A DNA stretch of 64,000 nt from Paracoccaceae bacterium (GTDB lineage: Bacteria; Pseudomonadota; Alphaproteobacteria; Rhodobacterales; Rhodobacteraceae): contig JAIOYF010000003.1 in assembly GCA_021741245.1 (NCBI GenBank), positions 124,001 through 188,000 on the forward strand. Direction: 5' to 3'. Below, piece after piece: positions 36,427 through 48,318 of this stretch. Within the stretch, counting starts at the first letter, position 1. Each line of letters opens with the position of its first letter. Below the pieces are notes generated by a model, which was given only the letters and a program-made list of their open reading frames with translations, was not told where the DNA came from and searched no databases. The translations under genes were made by a program, and so were the position numbers.

Positions 36427-37733
36427 GCCCGGAAATGATTGGTCTGACAGGCATCGTCGTGATGCTGATCTTGCTGGCCTTCCGGGTTCCGGTGGCCATC
36501 GCGATGTTTCTGGTCGGCCTTGCAGGCGTTGCCATTTTGCGCAATCCGACGGTGGCCTTCAGTTTTCTGGCGTCCGAGAGTTTTTCGCTGTCTGCAAGCG
36601 CGGATCTACTGGTGATCCCGTTGTTCATTTTGATGGGCAATGTGGCCACCGAAAGCGGGATGAGCCGTAAACTGTATGATGCCGCCTATTCGTGGATCGG
36701 CCATTGGCGCGGCGGCCTTGCCTCGGCCACCGTGATCGGATCGGGCGGCTTTGCGGCGCTTTCGGGATCATCCGTCGCCTCGGCCCTGACCATGGGGCGG
36801 GTGTCATTGGGTGAGATGGAGCGGTTCAACTACTCCCCGCGTCTGTCAACCGGCGCGGTTGCGGCGGGCGGCACCTTGGGGATTCTGATCCCGCCCTCCA
36901 CAGGCTTTGTGCTTTACGCAATCTTGACGCAGCAATCTATCGGGCGGCTGTTTTTGGCTGGTGTCTTGCCGGGGCTGGTGCTGATGGTGCTGTTCATCTG
37001 CACCATCCTGATCCTGACCACGATCAACCCCGCCCTTGGCCCCCGTGGCCCGGTGACAAGCTGGGCGCAAAAGGGCCGGGCGACCTTGGGCTCGCTGCCC
37101 CTGATCGGTTTGGTGTGCGTGACCATCGGCGGCATCTATGGCGGGCTTTTCTCCCCGACCGAGGCGGCGGGTGTCGGGGCCTTGCTGGCCATCCTTTATG
37201 GTTTGGTGACGCGGACACTGTCGTTCAAGGGGCTGTTCGCCGCGCTGACAGATAGCGTATCGACCACGGCTGTTGTGATGCTGATCTTGATCGCCGCCCA
37301 TGTCTTTGGCCCGTTTCTGGCGCTTAGCCATGTGCCGACGATGGTGGGGGCTGCGCTCACATCGCTGCCCATCGGGCCCTATGGCATCTTGCTCTTGATC
37401 CTTGGAACCTACCTTGTTCTGGGCTGTTTCATGGAGGGCTATGCGATGCTGGTCCTGACCATGCCGATCTTTTTCCCGGTGGTGACCGGCCTTGGGTTTG
37501 ATCCGATCTGGTTTGGGGTGGTGGTCGTGGTGATGCTGGAAATGGGCCTGATCACGCCACCCGTCGGCATCAATGTCTTCATCGTGAAATCGGTTGCGCC
37601 ACAGGTGCCCTTGTCCGAGATTTTCTGGGGTGTGGCCCCGTTTCTGCTGGCGGTGGCCGCCTTGGTCGGCCTGTTGATCCTATGGCCGGGGCTGGCGCTT
37701 TACCTGCCCAACACCATGCTGGGGGTTGGATGA
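36423..37733 (+). CDS. dctM: TRAP transporter large permease (DctM), system 2
   Basis: A 436-residue membrane carrier. Conserved stretches are LSGSSVASALTMGRVSLGEM near residue 118, AAGGTLGILIPPSTGFVLYAILTQQSIG near 146, and EMGLITPPVGINVFIVKSVAP near 376. The next gene begins 62 bp downstream on the same strand, so uptake and catabolism genes probably form one regulon. Confidence 0.93.
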   Translation: MSPEMIGLTGIVVMLILLAFRVPVAIAMFLVGLAGVAILRNPTVAFSFLASESFSLSASADLLVIPLFILMGNVATESGMSRKLYDAAYSWIGHWRGGLASATVIGSGGFAALSGSSVASALTMGRVSLGEMERFNYSPRLSTGAVAAGGTLGILIPPSTGFVLYAILTQQSIGRLFLAGVLPGLVLMVLFICTILILTTINPALGPRGPVTSWAQKGRATLGSLPLIGLVCVTIGGIYGGLFSPTEAAGVGALLAILYGLVTRTLSFKGLFAALTDSVSTTAVVMLILIAAHVFGPFLALSHVPTMVGAALTSLPIGPYGILLLILGTYLVLGCFMEGYAMLVLTMPIFFPVVTGLGFDPIWFGVVVVVMLEMGLITPPVGINVFIVKSVAPQVPLSEIFWGVAPFLLAVAALVGLLILWPGLALYLPNTMLGVG

Positions 37734-37795
37734 GACAGCCTGAAACCCATCCGGCACGCCGCACACCGACAGACATAACGCAAAAGGGTTGAATA

Positions 37796-38752
37796 ATGGA
37801 GCCATGTCACGACATTGCCCATCTGGGCCATGTGGAAATCCTGACAGACAAGTTTGAAGAAAGCCTTGATTTCTTCACGCGGGTCTATGGGCTGAAACTG
37901 TCAGCGCTTGACGGCGACAGCGCCTATTTGCGCGCTTGGGATGATTACGAGTTTCACACGCTGAAGCTGACCCGCAGCAGCACGACGGGCGTGGCCCATA
38001 TCGGCTATCGCTGTGACAGCGAGGCCGCCCTTGCGCGGCGCGTGGCGGTGATTGAGGCGTCGGGTTACAAGGTGCATGGCTGGGTCGATGGCGATTTGGG
38101 CCATGGCCGGGCTTTTCGCTTTGAAGACCCCTTTGGCCATGTGTTTGAGGTTTACTGGGACACCAATCGCTATATCGCGCCCGAAGGCGACCGGCCCGCA
38201 CTGAAAAACCTTGCCAGCCGCTACACGGCCCAAGGCGCCGCACCAAGGCGGCTGGATCACCTGAACCTGCTGGCAAGCGATGTGACGGTGTTTCGCGATT
38301 TCATGCAGACCTGTCTGGGCAGCCGCGTCACCGAACAAATCCGCCTTGATAACGGGCGCTTGGGGGGCTGTTGGTTCACCATCAACAACAAGACCTATGA
38401 TCTGGCCTGCACCGAGGAACATGGCGGCGGCCATGCGCGCCTGCACCATGTGACCTATGCCACCGACACCCGCGAAGACATCTTGCGCGCGGCTGATATT
38501 TTTCTGGAAAACGGCGTCCACATTGAAACCGGCCCCCACAAGCATGCCATTCAGGGCACGTTCTTCCTCTATGTCTGGGAACCTGCGGGCAATCGGGTGG
38601 AACTGGCCAACGCGGGCGCGCGCCTGATCCTTGCCCCCGATTGGGAAACCGTCACCTGGACCGAGACAGAGCGCAAGCGCGGTCAGGCATGGGGGTTGAA
38701 AACCATCGAGACTTTCCACACCCACGGGACACCCCCGGTCCAGAAAGGCTGA
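37796..38752 (+). CDS. Catechol 2,3-dioxygenase-type extradiol ring-cleavage enzyme
   Basis: A 318-residue vicinal-oxygen-chelate (type I extradiol) dioxygenase with two modules. The iron ligands align with catechol 2,3-dioxygenase XylE: His155 (LDH), His218 (LHHV) and Glu269 (RVEL). The catalytic His250 and Tyr259 are also present. It should insert O2 into a catecholic ring adjacent to the diol. It is followed at once by galBCD, whose products act on 4-oxalomesaconate, so gallate or a related trihydroxybenzoate is a plausible substrate. Gallate dioxygenases known to me are LigAB-type, so this would be a non-orthologous replacement. Substrate remains inference. Confidence 0.85.
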   Translation: MEPCHDIAHLGHVEILTDKFEESLDFFTRVYGLKLSALDGDSAYLRAWDDYEFHTLKLTRSSTTGVAHIGYRCDSEAALARRVAVIEASGYKVHGWVDGDLGHGRAFRFEDPFGHVFEVYWDTNRYIAPEGDRPALKNLASRYTAQGAAPRRLDHLNLLASDVTVFRDFMQTCLGSRVTEQIRLDNGRLGGCWFTINNKTYDLACTEEHGGGHARLHHVTYATDTREDILRAADIFLENGVHIETGPHKHAIQGTFFLYVWEPAGNRVELANAGARLILAPDWETVTWTETERKRGQAWGLKTIETFHTHGTPPVQKG

Positions 38753-38756
38753 CGTC

Positions 38757-39488
38757 ATGAGCCAGAAAACCGCCCTCGTCGTCTCTGCCCATGCCGCCGA
38801 TTTCGTCTGGCGCTGCGGCGGGGCCATTGCCTTGCATCAGGCCCAAGGCATCAATGTCACCATCGTTTGCCTGTCTTTTGGCGAGCGGGGGGAAAGCGCC
38901 AAGCTGTGGAAACAACCCGGCATGACCTTGGACAAGGTGAAATCCGCCCGCAAGGCCGAGGCTGAACGCGCCGCAAATGCCTTGAAGGCGCATGACCTGA
39001 TCTGCATGGATCTGGGTGACTACCCGATGGAAATGACGCGCGACAACCGCTTTGCCCTTGTCGATGTGATGCGGGCGGTACAGCCCAGTTTCATCCTGAC
39101 CCATTCGCTGGAAGACCCCTATAACTCCGACCATCCCTTTGCGACACGCGTCACGCTGGAATGCCGGTCCACCGCGCAGGCTTGGGGGCATAATCCGGGG
39201 CAAAAGGTTCTGGGCGCGCCGCAGGTCTATCTGTTTGAACCGCATCAGCCCGAACAATGCGCGTGGAAGCCTGATACGATCCTCGATATCTCTGACGTCT
39301 GGGCGCAAAAGCGGGCGGCGATTGAATGTATGGAGGGGCAGCAGCACCTTTGGGATTACTACACCAACGTCGCTGAAATCCGCGCCAACCAGTTTCGCCG
39401 CAACTCTGGCGGGCAGGCGGGCGGGCGCGACGCGACGCATGCCGAAGGCTTCATGTCGATCTTCCCGCGCACCGTGGACAGCCTGTGA
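38757..39488 (+). CDS. galB: 4-oxalomesaconate hydratase (GalB, PIG-L family)
   Basis: Hydrates 4-oxalomesaconate to 4-carboxy-4-hydroxy-2-oxoadipate. The 243-residue protein has the PIG-L fold used by Pseudomonas GalB, with the metal-binding start [13 protein letters not shown] (His12, Asp15) and a later TRV-adjacent His in [10 protein letters not shown]. Segment [12 protein letters not shown] matches the GalB subgroup rather than sugar deacetylases. It lies 4 bp after the dioxygenase gene and 1 bp overlaps galC. Confidence 0.85.
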   Translation: MSQKTALVVSAHAADFVWRCGGAIALHQAQGINVTIVCLSFGERGESAKLWKQPGMTLDKVKSARKAEAERAANALKAHDLICMDLGDYPMEMTRDNRFALVDVMRAVQPSFILTHSLEDPYNSDHPFATRVTLECRSTAQAWGHNPGQKVLGAPQVYLFEPHQPEQCAWKPDTILDISDVWAQKRAAIECMEGQQHLWDYYTNVAEIRANQFRRNSGGQAGGRDATHAEGFMSIFPRTVDSL

Positions 39489-40159
39489 TGTCGGTGGTCG
39501 TGCAACATATTGCCCGCGCAGAGGCACAGGTGATTGCGGGCCTTGCCGAATGTGGTGTGGCCACCGTGCATGAGGCGCAGGGCCGCCGGGGCCTTTTGGC
39601 CAGCTATATGCGCCCCATTTTTGCGGAGGCGCAGGTTGCAGGCTCGGCCGTGACGATCAGCGCCCCGCCCGGCGACAACTGGATGCTGCATGTCGCGATT
39701 GAGCAGTTGCAGCCCGGCGATATCATGGTTCTGGCCCCAACCAGCCCCTGTGAGGATGGGTATTTTGGCGATCTTCTTGCCACCAGCGCGATGGCACGCG
39801 GCTGCAAGGGGCTGATCATCGACGCGGGCGCGCGCGACATCCGCGATCTGACCAGGATGGGGTTTCCCGTCTGGTCGAAATGCATCAGCGCACAGGGCAC
39901 CGTGAAAGAGACGCTGGGTTCGGTCAATGTGCCTGTGGTCTGCGCCAATGCGCTGGTGCAGCCGGGGGATGTGATCGTGGCCGATGATGACGGCGTCTGC
40001 GTCGTGCGAAGGGAGGAGGCCGAGTCCGTTCTGACCGCCGCCCGCGCCCGCATGGTCGCCGAAGAGGAAAAGCGCAAAACGCTGGCCGCAGGGGTGCTTG
40101 GCCTTGATCTTTACAAGATGCGGGCACGGCTGGCCGAAAAGGGCCTGAAATATGTCTGA
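39488..40159 (+). CDS. galC: 4-carboxy-4-hydroxy-2-oxoadipate aldolase (GalC/LigK, RraA fold)
   Basis: Splits 4-carboxy-4-hydroxy-2-oxoadipate to pyruvate and oxaloacetate. The 223-residue protein has the RraA/HMG aldolase fold with [14 protein letters not shown] near residue 20, [25 protein letters not shown] near 78-102, and [14 protein letters not shown] near 110 (Asp and Arg catalytic/metal region). I used ATG 39488, overlapping the galB stop by one base; a GTG three bases earlier is also possible. It overlaps galD by 8 bp. Confidence 0.88.
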   Translation: MSVVVQHIARAEAQVIAGLAECGVATVHEAQGRRGLLASYMRPIFAEAQVAGSAVTISAPPGDNWMLHVAIEQLQPGDIMVLAPTSPCEDGYFGDLLATSAMARGCKGLIIDAGARDIRDLTRMGFPVWSKCISAQGTVKETLGSVNVPVVCANALVQPGDVIVADDDGVCVVRREEAESVLTAARARMVAEEEKRKTLAAGVLGLDLYKMRARLAEKGLKYV

Positions 40160-41207
40160 CGGCATTCGCGCCATGTGGATGCGGGGCGGCACGTCGAAAG
40201 GGGGGTATTTTCTGGCCTCTGACCTGCCTGCCGACCCTGCACAGCGTGACGCGATCTTGCTGCGCATCATGGGTTCCCCCGATCCGCGCCAGATTGATGG
40301 CATGGGCGGGGCGGACCCGCTGACCTCAAAGGTCGCGGTGGTGCGCCGGTCAGACCGCGCTGGGGTGGATGTCGACTATCTGTTCTTGCAGGTTTTCGTG
40401 GACCGGGCTGTTGTGACCGATGCGCAGAATTGTGGCAATATCCTTGCGGGCGTCGGCCCCTTTGCCATCGAACGCGGGCTTGTCGCCGTGCAGGGTGATC
40501 AAACCCGTTTGCGCATCTTCATGCAAAATACCGGCCAGCTTGCGGATGTCACCGTGCAAACACCCGCGGGCCGCGTGACCTATGCGGGCGACAGCGCCAT
40601 TGACGGTGTGCCGGGCCACGCCGCCCCCGTGGAGATTGTCTTTCAAGAGACCGCCGGGTCAAGCTGCGGTGCGCTATTGCCGACAGGGCGTGCGGTGGAT
40701 TGGGTCGAGGGGATCGCCTGCACGCTGATTGATGACGGAATGCCCTCTGTCATCATGGCCGCAGCGGATTTTGGCCTTGTTGGGGATGAAGATCCGGCAG
40801 AGCTTGACGCCATGACCGATCTCAAGACCCGGATCGAGGCGATCAGGCTAAAGGCGGGGCCGATGATGAATTTGGGCGATGTCGCGGCCAAATCCGTGCC
40901 AAAGATGGTGCTTGTCAGCGCTGCACGGCACGGTGGCACGATCATGACGCGCAGCTTCATTCCCCATGTCTGTCACAAGGCCATTGGCGTTTTGGGGGCG
41001 GTCAGTGTGGGCACCGCATGCCTGCTGCCCGAAGGGCCCGCCGCGCACATCGCCCAACAGGGGGCCGGGCGCGAACGCCGCCTGTCGATCGAGCATCCCA
41101 CGGGGGAATTTACCGTTCTGGTTCGCCTTGATCCCGAGGGGGCGGTTCTTTCGGCGGGGGTGCTGCGAACCGCGCGCAAATTGGCGGATGGGGTGGTTTT
41201 TGCATGA
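40152..41207 (+). CDS. galD: 4-oxalomesaconate tautomerase (GalD, PrpF family)
   Basis: Converts the enol/keto forms of oxalomesaconate in the gallate pathway. The 351-residue protein has the PrpF signature [19 protein letters not shown] near the start, then [15 protein letters not shown], an [15 protein letters not shown] stretch near 95-110 with a catalytic Cys, and a C-terminal [12 protein letters not shown]. PrpF homologs also isomerise aconitate; the galBC context makes GalD the better call. Confidence 0.88.
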   Translation: MSDGIRAMWMRGGTSKGGYFLASDLPADPAQRDAILLRIMGSPDPRQIDGMGGADPLTSKVAVVRRSDRAGVDVDYLFLQVFVDRAVVTDAQNCGNILAGVGPFAIERGLVAVQGDQTRLRIFMQNTGQLADVTVQTPAGRVTYAGDSAIDGVPGHAAPVEIVFQETAGSSCGALLPTGRAVDWVEGIACTLIDDGMPSVIMAAADFGLVGDEDPAELDAMTDLKTRIEAIRLKAGPMMNLGDVAAKSVPKMVLVSAARHGGTIMTRSFIPHVCHKAIGVLGAVSVGTACLLPEGPAAHIAQQGAGRERRLSIEHPTGEFTVLVRLDPEGAVLSAGVLRTARKLADGVVFA

Positions 41208-42429
41208 GCCGCGCCCAGATCTGGCGGCAGGGGACATCCCCAACCTGCGCCACCTGCGTCTGTTTGAGGCGGCCATTCGGCTGTCCTCGCTGACGCAAGC
41301 CGCAGAAGAGGTTCATCTGTCGCAACCCGCCGCCTCGCAGGCGGTGGCCCGTCTGGAGCGCCTGTTTGACACACGCCTGATGGATCGCACATCGACGGGC
41401 GTTGTGGCGACCGCAGCAGGGGCTATCGTCAACACCCGGATCAGCCGCGCCCTTGCCCATCTGGCCGAGGCCAGCCGCAGGGTGGCCGTTCGCGCAAAGC
41501 TGGGGCGTGGGGCGACAAGCAACTGGATGGAGCGGCATGCGACGTCCGTGCAATTGCGCGCCCTTGTGTCTTTTGCCGAAAGTGGCAGCTTTTCCGCCGC
41601 CGCCCGTGCCTTGCAGCAAACCGAGCCTGCCGTTCAACGCGCCGCACGTGAGATGGAGCAGTTGATTGGCCTGCCGCTGTTCGAAGGCATGCACCGCAAC
41701 ATCCGCCTGACCACGCTGGGCGACATCATTGCGATGCACGGCGCACTTGCCCTCAAGGAAATGGCCGCCGCAAAAGACGAACTGCGCGAACATCGTGGCA
41801 AGTTCAATGGTCGGCTGGTGATCGGCACCTTGCCCTTGCCGCGCACGAGGATCGTGCCCGATGCGGTGGTGACCCTGATCCAACGCCACCCCGACGCCCG
41901 GATCGAGATTGTGGATGGTGACTACCAGACCCTTGTGCGCGCCTTGCGCACGGGGGCTTGTGATCTGATCGTGGGGGCCCTGCGTGAGGCGCGGTGCCCA
42001 GCGGGCCTTGTGGAGACGGCGCTGTTCAAGGATCAACTCAGCATCGTCGCCCGTGCGGGCCACCCCCTTGCCGGGCGGGCGGTTACGCCTGACATGTTGG
42101 CCCAATACCCATGGGTCTTGCCGCGGCGGGAAACACCGGCACGTGGTATTTTCGAACGGCTTGTGGCGGGGCAAGGCGGGCTTGATCCGGGGCGCGGCTA
42201 TGTCGAGACAGGCTCGCTTGTGGCCTTGCGGGGTATTCTGTCGGCGTCGGATGCGATCTCGATCATGTCGGTTCACCAGATCGATTATGAACTGCGCCAA
42301 GGTCTGTTGACCGTCCTTGAGGTATCCTTGCCGGATACGACGCGGCCCATCGGCGTCACGACGCTTGCGCATTGGCAGCCAACCGCGCTGCAAAGGGAGT
42401 TTCTTGTGGCACTTGGTCTGCCTGAATAG
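41188..42429 (+). CDS. LysR-family regulator with two tandem HTH domains
   Basis: A 413-residue regulator (usual LysR length about 300). Two LysR-type winged HTHs follow one another: residues about 19-80 (LTQAAEEVHLSQPAASQAVARLE) and 119-180 (FSAAARALQQTEPAVQRAAREME). The effector domain follows (about 200-412). Its gene overlaps the galD end by 20 bp, starting at ATG 41188, so it is co-transcribed with the gallate-type operon and probably controls it (GalR role). A TTG at 41200 is an alternative start. The extra HTH could let one dimer contact two half-sites. Confidence 0.85.
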   Translation: MGWFLHEPRPDLAAGDIPNLRHLRLFEAAIRLSSLTQAAEEVHLSQPAASQAVARLERLFDTRLMDRTSTGVVATAAGAIVNTRISRALAHLAEASRRVAVRAKLGRGATSNWMERHATSVQLRALVSFAESGSFSAAARALQQTEPAVQRAAREMEQLIGLPLFEGMHRNIRLTTLGDIIAMHGALALKEMAAAKDELREHRGKFNGRLVIGTLPLPRTRIVPDAVVTLIQRHPDARIEIVDGDYQTLVRALRTGACDLIVGALREARCPAGLVETALFKDQLSIVARAGHPLAGRAVTPDMLAQYPWVLPRRETPARGIFERLVAGQGGLDPGRGYVETGSLVALRGILSASDAISIMSVHQIDYELRQGLLTVLEVSLPDTTRPIGVTTLAHWQPTALQREFLVALGLPE

Positions 42430-42450
42430 GCGTCCGCTTTGCCGGTGACG

Positions 42451-42480
42451 AAGAAAGGGGCGCTGCGGACAGCGCCCCCT
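42451..42480. terminator. Bidirectional terminator between the LysR gene and ligM
   Basis: A perfect 8-bp stem (GGGGCGCT 42457-42464, AGCGCCCC 42471-42478) with a 6-nt loop lies between the two convergent genes. Read leftward it is followed by TTTCTTC, so termination of the ligM transcript is well supported. It may also stop the LysR transcript. Confidence 0.75.
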
Positions 42481-42485
42481 TGGAG

Positions 42486-43892
42486 TTAGCTTTTGGTCCG
42501 CCAGCTGTCGGCGTAATTGGTCCGTGCCTCGGCTGCATAGGGGGTCGGGGCCACGCGCACGCGGATTTCGGCTTGCTTGTGCGCTTCGGTCGAGGTTTTG
42601 CCCGTTGTCTCCGGCTCCCCCCACATAAGGGTCAGAACATCGCCCTCTTGCACGTCTTGGGATACGACACCCAGCGACAGCAGGCAGCGCTCGTTATAGG
42701 AATAGCCGTTGAACATGCTCATCCCCACCATCTTGCCGTCCTTCATCACCATATCGGCACTGGAGGAGGCATAGTTTGGCTGTGGGAAGTCGATCCACTT
42801 GTAGGGCGTGCCTTGCTCGAATGCCGAGGCGATGACCTTCAGCACATCTTCGCGGTTCCACTCAAAGGTGACCTTCTTGCGGTTGGTCTTGCTGTCTTTC
42901 ATCTTCACCAGTGCATCCTTACCGATGAAGTTTTCCTTCTTCCAGCCGATGTAGAAGTCATAGCCCAACTCGAACGGGTTCACATAATAGTCTTCGATAT
43001 TGTCCGAAACGAAAGAGCCGCCAATGGCGCCAGCCGCCTCATAGCTGTCTGCGCCAAGCCAGTCGCGGTAATCGGCCAACATGCCGTCGCCGGTATAGAT
43101 GCCGGGCAGCGGTGATGGAATCCATCCCGATTCCAGTGTGTTGGTCGAGTAGGCGCGGCTGCCGCACTGTACAAGGTTGACCCCCGCATCACGGGCCGCC
43201 TGCAGGATGGTGGAATGGATGTAATCCTTGTCCTTATAGGGACCCCAGATTTCCAACCCCGGCGCGCCCGACATGCCATGGCGCAGCGCCTGCACCTTTT
43301 TCGAGCCGATGTTGATCCAGTCCACGTGGAAGAACTTGATGTCCTGAATCGGTCCGCCGTTCATCACGTCAAAGATCTTGGGCGCATCGGGGCCCTGAAT
43401 CTGATAGCGGTAATGTTCGCGCAAGACGCGTTCCCCTTCGGGGCGCGAGGGCGAGCGGGGGTCGTATTTCAGCCGCACATTCCATTTGCCATAGGCCGCG
43501 CAGAACATCAGCCAGTTCGAGGTCGGCGCACGACCGACCAGAATGAACTTGTCCATCCGCTCGCGGAACACGATATGGTCGCCGATCACGTGGCCATTGG
43601 GGGTGACGGGCACGAAATGCTTGGCGCGGTTCAGGCCAAAGTTTGAAAAGCTGTTGATGCCGTGATGGGCCAGAAACTCTTCGGCCTGCGGCCCTTCGAT
43701 AATCACCTCATCCATATGATGCGATTGGTCAAACAGCACAGCCGACTCACGCCAAGCCACCTGTTCATTGCGCCAGTTCTGGAATTCGGGCGCGACCACA
43801 GGGTATACATACATCCCCGTTTTCGAATTGCGAAGGACGTTTACCGGATTTCCGGCAGCGGCCATGACCGCAGAAAGGCTGGAATTTGACAC
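42486..43892 (-). CDS. ligM: Tetrahydrofolate-dependent aryl O-demethylase (LigM/DesA-like, GcvT family)
   Basis: Transfers the methyl of a methoxylated aromatic (vanillate, 3-O-methylgallate or syringate) to tetrahydrofolate. The 468-residue protein is close to LigM of Sphingobium (about 471). It keeps the key positions: the Tyr in GMYVYPVV (residues 28-30), His58/59 in DQSHHM and Tyr248 in SRAYSTNTLESGW. I chose GTG 43892, with GGGAGG 7 nt upstream; ATG 43919 would place the TGTATACA operator inside the start codon. This predicted demethylation links to galBCD (gallate) or pcaGH (protocatechuate). DmdA is the main alternative but is shorter. Confidence 0.87.
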   Translation of the reverse strand: MSNSSLSAVMAAAGNPVNVLRNSKTGMYVYPVVAPEFQNWRNEQVAWRESAVLFDQSHHMDEVIIEGPQAEEFLAHHGINSFSNFGLNRAKHFVPVTPNGHVIGDHIVFRERMDKFILVGRAPTSNWLMFCAAYGKWNVRLKYDPRSPSRPEGERVLREHYRYQIQGPDAPKIFDVMNGGPIQDIKFFHVDWINIGSKKVQALRHGMSGAPGLEIWGPYKDKDYIHSTILQAARDAGVNLVQCGSRAYSTNTLESGWIPSPLPGIYTGDGMLADYRDWLGADSYEAAGAIGGSFVSDNIEDYYVNPFELGYDFYIGWKKENFIGKDALVKMKDSKTNRKKVTFEWNREDVLKVIASAFEQGTPYKWIDFPQPNYASSSADMVMKDGKMVGMSMFNGYSYNERCLLSLGVVSQDVQEGDVLTLMWGEPETTGKTSTEAHKQAEIRVRVAPTPYAAEARTNYADSWRTKS

Positions 43893-43917
43893 GAAGGTTC
43901 CTCCCAAGGAAAATTGC

Positions 43918-43927
43918 ATGTATACAT
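43918..43927. promoter_or_regulatory. TGTATACA operator 26 bp upstream of ligM
   Basis: A perfect 10-bp palindrome ATGTATACAT, the typical FadR/GntR-type operator core. A weaker copy (ATGTATACCC read leftward) is inside ligM at 43802-43811. The same box precedes the adjacent gntR gene, so GntR control of ligM is probable. Confidence 0.65.
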
Positions 43928-43996
43928 AGGCGCCATTTTGGCCGGGAAAATCAAGACCAATTCTTGCGATCCGCGCCTGTCATCCGGCGCGGCGTG

Positions 43997-44743
43997 TCAG
44001 CCCGCGATCAAGGCAAGGCTGGGCAGGCTGTTGCGCAGGCTCTGGTCACCACCAAAAATCTGTTCTGCATTGCGTTTGGCTGTATGGGCGTGTTCGCGCG
44101 CGATGGCCTCGGCCCGTGCCCCCTCACGTCTGGTGATGGCATCCACGATGGCACGGTGCTGTTCTTGCGCAGGCATCAGGGTTCTTCGAAAGATATCGAG
44201 CCGCCCATGATCGGGCAGGAATGCAGAGGGGGAGGCAAAGGGAAGCCGCGTGACCCTTTCGATCTCGCGCTCGATCACGGCGCTGCCACTCAGCCGCGAC
44301 AAGGCAAGGTGGAAGTCAGCATTCAGCTCAGAGTATCTTTCTAAATCAGTGTCCTGCGGGGTTTCCCCAAAGCAATCATCCAACTGCTTGACGATTGTTT
44401 GGATGTGCAAAAGCGGCCCCTCGGCCACCCCGCGTTCGGCGGCAAGCCGCGCGGCAGTTCCTTCAAGGACGCCACGCAATTCGATGGTGTCGACAACATC
44501 GCTATAGGCAAAGCTGCGCACGGCAAAGCCGCCACCGGGCGCGCGTTCAAGCAGGCCCTCTTCGGCCAGTCGCGACATTGCCTCCCGCACGGGCGTGCGT
44601 GAGATTTCCAGATCCTCTGCCAAGGCGACCTCAAACAGGCGCGTTCCACCACTCAAGGTGCCGTTCAAGATCCTCTGTCGCACCTCGATCAAGGCGCGCA
44701 AGGTATGGGTCTTTGCAGTGGTCTGGCTGGCCATGGCGTTCAT
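43997..44743 (-). CDS. GntR-family (FCD) regulator of the O-demethylase gene
   Basis: A 248-residue regulator with an N-terminal winged HTH (about residues 15-80; ALAEDLEISRTPVREAMSRLAEEGLLE) and a C-terminal FCD ligand domain with metal-binding histidines (DFHLALSR, EQHRAIVDA, REHAHTAK). FCD regulators typically repress organic acid or aromatic catabolism genes until the ligand binds. Two TGTATACA boxes lie in its own promoter and one before ligM. A vanillate-type ligand is inferred. Confidence 0.9.
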   Translation of the reverse strand: MNAMASQTTAKTHTLRALIEVRQRILNGTLSGGTRLFEVALAEDLEISRTPVREAMSRLAEEGLLERAPGGGFAVRSFAYSDVVDTIELRGVLEGTAARLAAERGVAEGPLLHIQTIVKQLDDCFGETPQDTDLERYSELNADFHLALSRLSGSAVIEREIERVTRLPFASPSAFLPDHGRLDIFRRTLMPAQEQHRAIVDAITRREGARAEAIAREHAHTAKRNAEQIFGGDQSLRNSLPSLALIAG

Positions 44744-44759
44744 TCCCCCTGAATTTCAG

Positions 44760-44815
44760 TGTATACATCAGATGATGATCCGCCACCAGCACCGTCGCAT
44801 CGCGTATGTATACAT
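44760..44815. promoter_or_regulatory. Two TGTATACA operators upstream of gntR
   Basis: TGTATACA at 44760-44767 lies 17 bp above the gntR start, and the perfect palindrome ATGTATACAT at 44806-44815 lies 63 bp above it. Centre-to-centre spacing is about 47 bp. They match the box before ligM and suggest autoregulation. Confidence 0.65.
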
Positions 44816-44884
44816 TGCCGTCGGGCGGGCCCAAAAGACGCTCTGCCGACAAAGGCCTGCGAACCGCGCCATCAGGCCCAAGAC

Positions 44885-48313
<3,429 letters not shown>

Positions 48314-48318
48314 CAGCG

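Noticed and set aside
41110-42624. 504-codon minus-strand frame opposite the LysR gene
   Set aside because: Antisense to the LysR gene and crosses a terminator; no recognisable domains.
42486-43892. Calling ligM a DMSP demethylase (DmdA) or glycine-cleavage T protein
   Set aside because: Length of 468 and the positions of Tyr248 and the DQSHHM histidines match LigM; DmdA and GcvT are about 100 residues shorter.
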